The position numbers and the translations under genes are program-made. The notes beneath the pieces are model-generated. The model made no database searches. It was not told the DNA's origin and saw only the letters and a program-made list of their open reading frames with translations. A DNA stretch of 60,517 bases from Candidatus Peregrinibacteria bacterium (GTDB lineage Bacteria > Patescibacteriota > Gracilibacteria > CAIRYL01 > GCA-016699755). Below are positions 29,829-38,256 of this stretch, piece after piece. Positions within the stretch are counted from its first letter, which is position 1, and the number at the start of each line of letters is the position of its first letter. Location: the NCBI GenBank assembly GCA_024762935.1, contig JANTGK010000003.1, forward strand, positions 1 to 60,517, in the 5' to 3' direction.

Positions 29829-30734
29829 ATGCATTCACTATTTTCTAAATCTGTGAAAAAAGGAACCATGCAACTAAAAATCGGACTCGCTGAAATGCTA
29901 AAAGGTGGAGTTATAATGGATGTCACCAATGCTGAACAGGCAAAAATTGCGGAAAAGGCTGGTGCTGCAGCTGTTATGGCACTTGAAAGGATTCCATCAG
30001 ACATCAGAAAAGACGGTGGAGTCTCTCGCATGTCTGACCCCAAAATGATTGCCGAAATTCAAGAGACAGTCAGTATTCCCGTCATGGCAAAATGTCGAAT
30101 TGGCCATATTGCAGAAGCAAAAGTACTAGAGGCAATGGGAATTGATTTTGTCGATGAAAGTGAAGTTCTTACTCCTGCAGATGATAAAAATCATGTCAAT
30201 AAGGAGGGTTTTGCCGTCCCGTTTGTCTGTGGTTGCCGAAACCTAGGAGAAGCCCTCAGAAGAATCGGTGAAGGAGCGGCCATGATTCGAACAAAAGGAG
30301 AGGCTGGAAGTGGAAATATTGTAGAAGCTGTCCGACATATGCGTCAGGTACAAAGAGATATGAAAAAGCTCACAACTCTCGATGTACACGAACTCATGGC
30401 AGAAGCAAAAAATATGGGGGCTCCATATGACCTTGTCGTCAAAGTATCAAAAACAGGAAAACTCCCTGTTCCCAATTTTGCTGCCGGGGGTATTGCTACT
30501 CCAGCAGATGCTGCTCTTATGATGGAACTCGGAGCCGAAGCAGTTTTTGTAGGATCAGGAATTTTTGCATCAGATAACCCAGATATACGTGCTCGTGCAA
30601 TTGTAGAGGCGGTAACACACTGGAACGATCCAAAAAAACTTCTCGAAATTTCAACTGGACTCGGAGAAGCAATGGTTGGACTCGAAATGAGTGATCTTTC
30701 TGAGGAAGATAAACTCCAAAATCGTGGTTGGTAG
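29829..30734 (+). CDS. pdxS: Pyridoxal 5'-phosphate synthase, PdxS subunit (start may be 29868)
   Basis: [72 protein letters not shown]. Confidence 0.96.
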   Translation: MHSLFSKSVKKGTMQLKIGLAEMLKGGVIMDVTNAEQAKIAEKAGAAAVMALERIPSDIRKDGGVSRMSDPKMIAEIQETVSIPVMAKCRIGHIAEAKVLEAMGIDFVDESEVLTPADDKNHVNKEGFAVPFVCGCRNLGEALRRIGEGAAMIRTKGEAGSGNIVEAVRHMRQVQRDMKKLTTLDVHELMAEAKNMGAPYDLVVKVSKTGKLPVPNFAAGGIATPADAALMMELGAEAVFVGSGIFASDNPDIRARAIVEAVTHWNDPKKLLEISTGLGEAMVGLEMSDLSEEDKLQNRGW

Positions 30735-30767
30735 GAATCAATTGCAAATCTGTAAATTACGAACTAC

Positions 30768-31343
30768 ATGAATACGCCAAAAAAACGAATAGGAGTACTC
30801 TCTCTCCAAGGCGGCTTTGCGAAACATATTCAAATGATTACCAATTGTGGTGCTACTGCTCTTGAAATCAGGAATCCAGCAGAACTCAAACAGTGTGATG
30901 GACTCATTCTTCCTGGTGGAGAGTCAACAACCCTTACAAAACTCATAAACCGATATCAATTTCGAGCTCCTCTCCTTGAATTTGCAAAATCAAAACCGAT
31001 TCTCGGAACCTGTGCCGGTGCGATTCTTCTTTCAAAACACGCACATGATGATCGGGTACAACCACTTGGTCTTATAGATATCGATTCACATCGAAATGCG
31101 TATGGGAGACAGGTGGAGTCCTTCTCAACCACAATTGATATTACCGGACTTTCGTCTCCTTTTGAGGCCATTTTTATACGTGCTCCACAACTCACACTTC
31201 TTACAAATAGAGGAGAAATTCTTGCTCAAAATAAGGGAAAACCCGTATTCGTACGACAAAAAAATATTTTTGCTCTCACATTTCATCCGGAATTAACACA
31301 TGACTCAAGGATTCATGAACTTTTCTTAAAATTCCTACCATAA
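30768..31343 (+). CDS. pdxT: Pyridoxal 5'-phosphate synthase glutaminase subunit
   Basis: IGVLSLQGGFAKH, LILPGGESTTLTKLI, GTCAGAILL, FHPELTHD. Confidence 0.95.
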   Translation: MNTPKKRIGVLSLQGGFAKHIQMITNCGATALEIRNPAELKQCDGLILPGGESTTLTKLINRYQFRAPLLEFAKSKPILGTCAGAILLSKHAHDDRVQPLGLIDIDSHRNAYGRQVESFSTTIDITGLSSPFEAIFIRAPQLTLLTNRGEILAQNKGKPVFVRQKNIFALTFHPELTHDSRIHELFLKFLP

Positions 31344-31563
31344 AGAATCTGTAATCACTCACTCAACCCGAATCTCTTTGAGAGTGTTTTTGGTGTGGAG
31401 AAAAAATATCCGGAGACAAAGTAAAATATAAAAAAACACTCTCTTTAGTACTCCAATAAAGGGTATCTGCAGAACTTCTAACTCGTAAGTAAGGAGCTAC
31501 AGGAATCTTGGTTGATAAAATCACATAAAATGATATAATAGAGTCATATTTTCTTTCCTCCAT

Positions 31564-32499
31564 ATGAAAAAGTCGATATTTATTGTCCTTTCAGTAATCA
31601 TGTTTTCCGCATGTGGAAATACAGAATATTCTTCCGTAAAAACAGAGAAAAAAACAACAGCACTCCCGGTAGCTCAAGAGGATTCTCAAGATGCAGCACA
31701 AGCAGATATTCCTCCAAAAGTTTCAAAAAAAGAACTCCAAAAAATTGTTTTTGAGAGCGGCTTTGAAGATTCAGAATATTATAACCGGATGAAAGAAATT
31801 GCTTTGAATATTCAACTTGATATCGCACAACAAAAGGCACAAGAGACCAGTAACGAAAAAGAGTGTGAAAAAATTAGTGACACCAATATGCAAAACAAAT
31901 GCCTCTCTCATTCATTAAAACAGATAGCAATAATCAATAGTGATGTCACCAAATGTGACCCTCTCCCAAAAGAAGAGAAAAACAAATGTGCGGATCAGGT
32001 TCTCTATAACCTTTCTATGTCAAAAGAAGACAGAGAAGTCTGTGCAAAAATAAATGATGAAGAGATACGAAACCGATGTAAAAATCAAATTACTCATCGA
32101 ACAGCCCTCAGAAGGAAAGATGAAACTCTCTGCGAAGAGATTCCCGATGAAAAGGTAAAAGAAAGATGTGTAAGTGAAGTTGTACAAGAAAAGAAAATTG
32201 ACCAACAAAGAGCAGAAAGACAAAAACAAATGGAAGAAGATGTAAAAAGAGAGCGAGAAAAAAGAGAGGCAAGAAATCAGAGAAAAAACCCAGAGCAGGA
32301 AATCATTCCTGAACAACCGGAAAAAGGAGAACAAAACCCATCTCTCGAAGAAGGCACTTCTGAGACCTCTCAAGAGACTTCCATCACAGAGGAAACACAG
32401 CCTGAAGAAACAAATCCTGTGATTGATGAAGCTGCCGAAGATACTCTAGAGAATGAAGAAGTACTAGGTGAACAAGCCCCTCCACCAGAAGGAGAATAA
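31564..32499 (+). CDS. Cys-pair repeat lipoprotein
   Basis: Lipobox FSAC; four C-x(10-11)-C repeats followed by a charged Glu-rich tail. Confidence 0.7.
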   Translation: MKKSIFIVLSVIMFSACGNTEYSSVKTEKKTTALPVAQEDSQDAAQADIPPKVSKKELQKIVFESGFEDSEYYNRMKEIALNIQLDIAQQKAQETSNEKECEKISDTNMQNKCLSHSLKQIAIINSDVTKCDPLPKEEKNKCADQVLYNLSMSKEDREVCAKINDEEIRNRCKNQITHRTALRRKDETLCEEIPDEKVKERCVSEVVQEKKIDQQRAERQKQMEEDVKREREKREARNQRKNPEQEIIPEQPEKGEQNPSLEEGTSETSQETSITEETQPEETNPVIDEAAEDTLENEEVLGEQAPPPEGE

Positions 32500-32521
32500 G
32501 AAGAAGAGATAGTGAAGAAAA

Positions 32522-32553
32522 AAACCCTTCCTTTTCAGGAGGGTTTTTTTATA
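32522..32553 (+). terminator. Intrinsic terminator
   Basis: aaaacccttccttttcaggagggttttttt: GC stem plus T-run downstream of the gene ending at 32499. Confidence 0.8.
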
Positions 32554-32656
32554 TGAGAAAATAGTATAGTGCAAAAGGATGTATTTATATCAAGTATGTA
32601 TTCTTGCGTTCTAAAAGGGAAAAACGTATAATTACAAGATTTTTTCAGAAGGAGAA

Positions 32657-34612
32657 ATGTCAGAAAGAAAGAGTGACAGTTCATCACCACAGGCGCTGAT
32701 TTCATTCCGCAAAAAGAAAATAAAAAAATGGGGAAAGAGAATCCTTCTCTTTGTCGGGATAGGGGTATTACTTTGGTTTTTCTTCGGCAGACCCGATGCA
32801 CCCATTGAATATGTCACAGAGAAACCAAAAATAGGACTGGTGCGACAAACAGTTGAAGTAAACGGAACGGTTGAGTCTGATATGAAAATGAATCTGGTGT
32901 TCCAAAAAAATGGAAAAATTGCTGCCATCCCTGTTTCCGTAGGAGAAAAAGTACATCAAGGAGATATTTTGGCAGTCCTTGATCCAGGAATTTTAGGAAT
33001 AGAAGTCGAACGTGCTGCAGCAGCATTACAAATGGCACAAGCTGAACTTGATCTCAGATATGCAGGACCTGCAAATGAAGATATTGCTATCTCAAAAACA
33101 CAGATTGAGGAGGCTCAACTGGAACTTACCCACACTTTTAAAAGACTCCAAGATACAAAACAGGCAAACGCAAAACAACTCGAACGCGCTCAGCAAGAAC
33201 AAAAAAATGCTGAAATTGATGTACAAAATGCTAAAATTGCCCTTGAGAATATCAAGGGATCAGGAGGTATCACTCAAATCAAAGCAGGAAAAGAGCTCTT
33301 GGATAATCTCGAAGAAACGAAAAAAATAACTCTCTCTTCTCTCGACACCATTCGAAATGCCCTCTTTCTCGCAAAATCAATTATTAACCCAGATGGAGAT
33401 GCCGAAAAAAGACGGCTTGTCTATATCGGATTTGATAACCAGCAGGAAAAAATAACAGCCCTTAATACCTACAAACAAATAAAAAGTGAGTTTATGATTC
33501 TCGAAAATCAATACTATCACGAAGAGCAGACATGGAACCAATCGTCTGCAGATACAATACTCGGGTCGCTTGAAGAAAGAATTCTCGAAACCAAAAAACT
33601 TACAGATATGATTTTCGGATTACTCAGCTCATCCATAACTGGTGTAAATCTCACAGCATCTGAAATTAGTACCCTAAAATCAGAAGTGAATATTCAGCAA
33701 AATAACCTCATCCTTCAGCTTGATGCACTGAGAGATGCACGACAATACATACAAGATGCCGATATAGGAATAGAAAACAGTGATATCACAACAACAACAC
33801 AGGAAGATGCAGCCCTCGCAAATCTGGATACTGCAAAAAATATCCTCGCACTTTCTCAGGAAAATATTAAAAACATAAAGACACAAAATAAAACAGCAGT
33901 AAACTCTATAAAAAGAGAAATCGAAACAAAAAAGCTAATGATAAAAAAAGCAAAAGAGAGCTATAACAAGCTCATTGCAAAGCCAAGACATGTTGATGTT
34001 GCCTCTCTACAGGCAAATGTTCAGCAAACAATGGCATCGTGGAAACAGGCACAAAAGAATATTGAAGACACACTCATAATCGCACCAGTTGATGGAATCA
34101 TCACAGATATAAACGGAGATCCTGGAGAAAACGTAACAACTGTTCAAAATGTCATCACACTCATGACACCAGGATTACAAATGAAAGTGAATGTCCCAGA
34201 AACAGATGTTACTAAAATTGCAGTGGGCGACAGTGTTGAAACAACACTCGATGCCTTCCCTCAGGATAAAATTTTCACGGGTCACGTTCTGAGTATCGAT
34301 CCTGCGGAAACTGTCATACAGGGAGTTGTATACTATCAGGCAACGGTAAGTTTTGATGGGGATAATGAGGGTATACGATCAGGTATGACGAGTGATATCA
34401 ACATTCTTTCTGCTGAGAAAACCGATGCTCTTTCCATTTCTCCTGAAGCAATTCGATACGAAGGTCTTCAACCATTTGTGTTTGTCCTTAATAATGGGGA
34501 ACAGATTAAAACGGATGTTGTTCTCGGGCTCGAAGGTGATGATGCCGTTGAAATTCTTTCAGGTATAGGAGAAACAGATCGCATTGTCCTCTACGAAAAA
34601 TCAAAAGATTAA
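32657..34612 (+). CDS. HlyD/MacA-family efflux periplasmic adaptor
   Basis: N-terminal TM, VGEKVHQGDILAVLDP lipoyl half, long coiled coil, IIAPVDGIITDINGDPGENV second half. Promoter-like TTGCGT-N17-TATAAT upstream. Confidence 0.88.
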   Translation: MSERKSDSSSPQALISFRKKKIKKWGKRILLFVGIGVLLWFFFGRPDAPIEYVTEKPKIGLVRQTVEVNGTVESDMKMNLVFQKNGKIAAIPVSVGEKVHQGDILAVLDPGILGIEVERAAAALQMAQAELDLRYAGPANEDIAISKTQIEEAQLELTHTFKRLQDTKQANAKQLERAQQEQKNAEIDVQNAKIALENIKGSGGITQIKAGKELLDNLEETKKITLSSLDTIRNALFLAKSIINPDGDAEKRRLVYIGFDNQQEKITALNTYKQIKSEFMILENQYYHEEQTWNQSSADTILGSLEERILETKKLTDMIFGLLSSSITGVNLTASEISTLKSEVNIQQNNLILQLDALRDARQYIQDADIGIENSDITTTTQEDAALANLDTAKNILALSQENIKNIKTQNKTAVNSIKREIETKKLMIKKAKESYNKLIAKPRHVDVASLQANVQQTMASWKQAQKNIEDTLIIAPVDGIITDINGDPGENVTTVQNVITLMTPGLQMKVNVPETDVTKIAVGDSVETTLDAFPQDKIFTGHVLSIDPAETVIQGVVYYQATVSFDGDNEGIRSGMTSDINILSAEKTDALSISPEAIRYEGLQPFVFVLNNGEQIKTDVVLGLEGDDAVEILSGIGETDRIVLYEKSKD

Positions 34613-34645
34613 ATTTTTTATTTCTACCTGGTACCCCTTATTAAA

Positions 34646-35323
34646 ATGTCCGGCATTCACAAAACCTACCATACCGGTTCGGTGCAGGCGCATGTGCTAA
34701 GAGGGATCTCTGTTGAAATAAAAAAAAATGAATATGTAGCCATTATGGGGCCATCCGGTTCAGGGAAATCAACCCTCATGAATATTATGGGATTTTTAGA
34801 TGTTCATGATGCTGGTGAATATTTATTCGACAACAGACCTGTAGAAGGATATGACGAAGAAGAACTCGCAGAAATCCGAAACAAAAGAGTCGGATTTGTC
34901 TTTCAAATGTTCTACCTCCTCCCAAAAATGTCCGCTCTTGATAACGTTAAACTCCCGATGCTCTATGCAAATATCCCAGAAAAAGAGCAGGAAGAAAGAG
35001 CAAAACAAGCGCTCATATCTGTAGGACTTGAAGACCGAATGCATCATAAACCAAATGAACTTTCAGGGGGCCAACAACAGCGAGTCTCTATTGCTCGAGC
35101 ACTTGTAAACGAGCCAAAAGTCATCTTTGCAGATGAACCGACCGGAAACCTTGATACCCATTCCGGAAACGAGGTCATGGAAATTTTTACCCGCCTCAAC
35201 AGAGAGGGAAAAACCATTATCATGATTACTCATGAAGATGAGATAGCTGCGTACACAAAACGAAAGATTATTATCCGAGATGGGCTCATCACATCTGATG
35301 AAATAAATCACTCCCAAAAATGA
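34646..35323 (+). CDS. ABC transporter ATPase (MacB/LolD type)
   Basis: [45 protein letters not shown]. Confidence 0.95.
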   Translation: MSGIHKTYHTGSVQAHVLRGISVEIKKNEYVAIMGPSGSGKSTLMNIMGFLDVHDAGEYLFDNRPVEGYDEEELAEIRNKRVGFVFQMFYLLPKMSALDNVKLPMLYANIPEKEQEERAKQALISVGLEDRMHHKPNELSGGQQQRVSIARALVNEPKVIFADEPTGNLDTHSGNEVMEIFTRLNREGKTIIMITHEDEIAAYTKRKIIIRDGLITSDEINHSQK

Positions 35324-36552
35324 GATTCCCCCTCAGTCTACGGCTCGCTTTTGCTGGAATTTTTGAAAACCGTATCCGTGCCTTTCTCACAATGCTTGGT
35401 ATTATTATAGGAATCGGTTCTGTTGTAGCTATTATGGCCATTGGTGCTGGTGCAAAAAGCCTTATTACCGGTTCTATAGAAAAAATGGGGACAAACCTGA
35501 TAGGAGTCATGCCAGGAGCAGCAAGTGATTCAGGTCCTCCAGTTTCAGTAATGGGCATAACTATTACCACTCTTACCTACGATGATGCAATGGTCATTAA
35601 AAGTCTTCCGAATGTTCTCGGAATCTCAGCATATGCCAATGGAAGTGGTGAAATAACAGCAGGAAAACAATCGACTGACGGGACATTTAGCGGAGTCACA
35701 GCCCAATACCCTTTTGTAGAAAACCACAATATTGAAAAGGGAAGGTTTTTTACAGAAAACGAAGAACGAACATCTAAAAAAATAGCCGTCCTTGGTGTTG
35801 ATATGAAAGAAAAACTCTTCCCATATACGAACCCCATTGGACAAGATATAAAGATTAAGAATATCAATTTTACTGTTATTGGCATCCTTGAAAAAAAGGG
35901 ATCATCAATTGTTAGCAACCCCGATAATCAAGTACTTGTTCCTCTGAATACCGCCCAAAAACTCCTTTTGGGACAAAAACACCTCGGACTTATTCGCATT
36001 AAGGTAGATGGAGAAGAAAAAGTCCCTGTTACTATGGAGCAAATCAAACGAACCCTTCGGTATCGACATGAGATTACATCCCCAGAAGATGATGATTTTA
36101 CCGTTCGTTCACTTGATCAAGCAGTTGATATGCTTGGGGGGATTATGGAGGGACTGCAATTTTTTCTAGCGAGTATTGCAGCCATATCCCTCATTGTCGG
36201 AGGCATTGGAATTACAAATATTATGCTCATGACAGTAAAAGAGCGAACCCGTGAGATTGGGCTCAAAAAAGCTATTGGAGCGACACCCGTGCAAATTAAA
36301 AATCAATTCCTTCTTGAAACACTCATTCTCACCGGAATCGGAGGCTTGATTGGAATCATATTTGGATCCCTCATCTCATGGATTATTGCCTTTGGGGCAC
36401 AAAAAATGGGCTACACATGGAACTTCTATATATCCCCGATCTCTATTATTATATCAATAGGAGTAGCTTTTTTTGTTGGTATCAGTTTTGGCATGTATCC
36501 AGCACGAAAGGCATCAAAACTCAATCCAATCGATGCACTCCGCTATGAATAA
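35320..36552 (+). CDS. MacB/FtsX-type ABC transporter permease
   Basis: IRAFLTMLGIIIGIGSVVAIMAIGAGAK; ERTREIGLKKAIGATP; PARKASKLNPIDALRYE. Confidence 0.92.
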   Translation: MRFPLSLRLAFAGIFENRIRAFLTMLGIIIGIGSVVAIMAIGAGAKSLITGSIEKMGTNLIGVMPGAASDSGPPVSVMGITITTLTYDDAMVIKSLPNVLGISAYANGSGEITAGKQSTDGTFSGVTAQYPFVENHNIEKGRFFTENEERTSKKIAVLGVDMKEKLFPYTNPIGQDIKIKNINFTVIGILEKKGSSIVSNPDNQVLVPLNTAQKLLLGQKHLGLIRIKVDGEEKVPVTMEQIKRTLRYRHEITSPEDDDFTVRSLDQAVDMLGGIMEGLQFFLASIAAISLIVGGIGITNIMLMTVKERTREIGLKKAIGATPVQIKNQFLLETLILTGIGGLIGIIFGSLISWIIAFGAQKMGYTWNFYISPISIIISIGVAFFVGISFGMYPARKASKLNPIDALRYE

Positions 36553-36560
36553 GAAATAAT

Positions 36561-36590
36561 GGAGAATTGAGGATTAAGAATTGAGAATTA
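36561..36590. repeat. Left imperfect inverted repeat flanking the four-helix-bundle gene
   Basis: ggagaattgaggattaagaattgagaatta; reverse complement resembles 36946..36978. Confidence 0.6.
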
Positions 36591-36606
36591 CATATTTTAT
36601 AACCCT

Positions 36607-36954
36607 ATGAAAAAAAACATCATTCAAGAAAAGTCTTTTTGTTTCTCATTGGCAATAATTTCGCTCTACAAAACACTTAGTGAAAAAAGAGAGTTTATAA
36701 TTTCCAAACAACTTTTACGAAGCGGAACCAGTATTGGAGCTAATGTTCATGAGACACTCAGTGGTGAAAGCCGAAAGGATTTTATTCACAATATATCGAT
36801 TTCGCTCAAAGAAGCACATGAAACGGAGTATTCATTAAAACTTCTTGAAGAAAGCAAGAGAGTACCCTTTGATTATGGTTCGCATCTAAATGGTATAAAT
36901 GAAATTATTTCGATTCTCACAAAAATAATTAAAACATCAAAGAAAAATTCTTAA
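36607..36954 (+). CDS. Four-helix-bundle protein (S23/23S rRNA-IVS-protein family)
   Basis: SKQLLRSGTSIGANVHETLSGESRKDFIHNISISLKEAHETEYSLKLL family pattern. Confidence 0.9.
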   Translation: MKKNIIQEKSFCFSLAIISLYKTLSEKREFIISKQLLRSGTSIGANVHETLSGESRKDFIHNISISLKEAHETEYSLKLLEESKRVPFDYGSHLNGINEIISILTKIIKTSKKNS

Positions 36955-36978
36955 CTCTTAATTCTAAATTCTCAATTT
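36946..36978. repeat. Right imperfect inverted repeat flanking the four-helix-bundle gene
   Basis: aattcttaactcttaattctaaattctcaattt. Confidence 0.55.
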
Positions 36979-36983
36979 TTCTC

Positions 36984-38237
36984 ATGTACTTCCATATCCT
37001 CAAAATGTCCCTTCGCGCACTTCAAGACAATAAAACAAGATCAGTTCTTACGGCCCTTGGAGTTATCGTTGGAACCGCAATTGTAATCATTGTTCTCTCC
37101 GTAGGTGCTGGCGTACGTGGACTCATTCTCCATCAACTCTCAAGTATCACTCCAGAAACCCTTTGGATTGAAGTCCAAATACCACTAAAAGGAACACGAG
37201 CAGAAAAAGATGCTGCTACAGGGCAGGCTATCTCTTCGGGAGTCCAAATTAAAACCCTAAAAATCGATGATCTTGATGACCTTAAAAAAATACCGAATAT
37301 AGAAGATGGCTATGCTGTTGTCATTGGTCAAGAGAAATTCACCTACCATTCAGAAGAGAAACGTGCCATATACTGGGGGGTTTCTCCACAATATCAAAAA
37401 ATGGAAAATCTCAAGATGAGTTCTGGAAGATTTTTTAGCATGAAGGATGATAACTCACTCTCAAAGATGGTAGTACTCGGAAAAGATATAAAAGAAACGC
37501 TCTTTGGAAATCAAGAAGCTGTCGGAAAAAAAATAAAAATTAAAGGTCAAAGTTTTACTGTCATCGGTGTTGCAGAACAAGTCGGGACAAAATATTTTAT
37601 GGATATGGATGAAATGGTTTATATTCCCGTTCAAACAGCACAGAAAAAAATTCTCGGACAAGATCATCTCCAAGGGATTTCCTTAAAAATGAAGAATAAA
37701 GACCTTCTTCCAACGACAAAATCACAAATCGAAAGGTCATTACGGAGGAATCACCACATAGATGATCCGGAAAAAGATGATTTTGTTGTTCGTACTCTTG
37801 ATGAATCAATGGAAATCATCGATATGGTCACCGATGCTATTTCTATTCTTCTTTTTGCCCTGGCAAGCATCTCTCTTGTTGTCGGAGGCATTGGAATCAT
37901 GAACGTTATGTATGTTGCCGTGACCGATAGAACCCAAGAAATTGGTCTTAAAAAGGCAATTGGAGCAAGTCCATTTGCCATTCGATTTCAGTTTCTTTCG
38001 GAATCTGTAGTCATCTGCACCATTGGTGGTATTCTCGGTATTGGGCTTGGAATTAGTATTTCATGGCTCGTCAGTTTTATTGCAGGTCATCTCCAGTATT
38101 ATTGGCCTTTTATCTTGCCCACATCTTCAGTGCTACTCGCTTTTTGGATATCTGTGGGAATTGGAATTGTATTCGGATACGCACCAGCAAACAAAGGTTC
38201 AAAATTAAATCCTATCGAAGCTCTTCAAAAAACATAA
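36984..38237 (+). CDS. Second MacB/FtsX-type ABC transporter permease
   Basis: TRSVLTALGVIVGTAIVIIVLSVGAGVRG; DRTQEIGLKKAIGASP; NKGSKLNPIEALQKT. Confidence 0.92.
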   Translation: MYFHILKMSLRALQDNKTRSVLTALGVIVGTAIVIIVLSVGAGVRGLILHQLSSITPETLWIEVQIPLKGTRAEKDAATGQAISSGVQIKTLKIDDLDDLKKIPNIEDGYAVVIGQEKFTYHSEEKRAIYWGVSPQYQKMENLKMSSGRFFSMKDDNSLSKMVVLGKDIKETLFGNQEAVGKKIKIKGQSFTVIGVAEQVGTKYFMDMDEMVYIPVQTAQKKILGQDHLQGISLKMKNKDLLPTTKSQIERSLRRNHHIDDPEKDDFVVRTLDESMEIIDMVTDAISILLFALASISLVVGGIGIMNVMYVAVTDRTQEIGLKKAIGASPFAIRFQFLSESVVICTIGGILGIGLGISISWLVSFIAGHLQYYWPFILPTSSVLLAFWISVGIGIVFGYAPANKGSKLNPIEALQKT

Positions 38238-38256
38238 TTCTCAAAAGAATTAATCA

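Noticed and set aside
31363-31563. 66-aa minus-strand ORF between pdxT and the Cys-repeat lipoprotein
   Set aside because: No family recognised, overlaps the promoter region of the downstream gene; insufficient support for a CDS.
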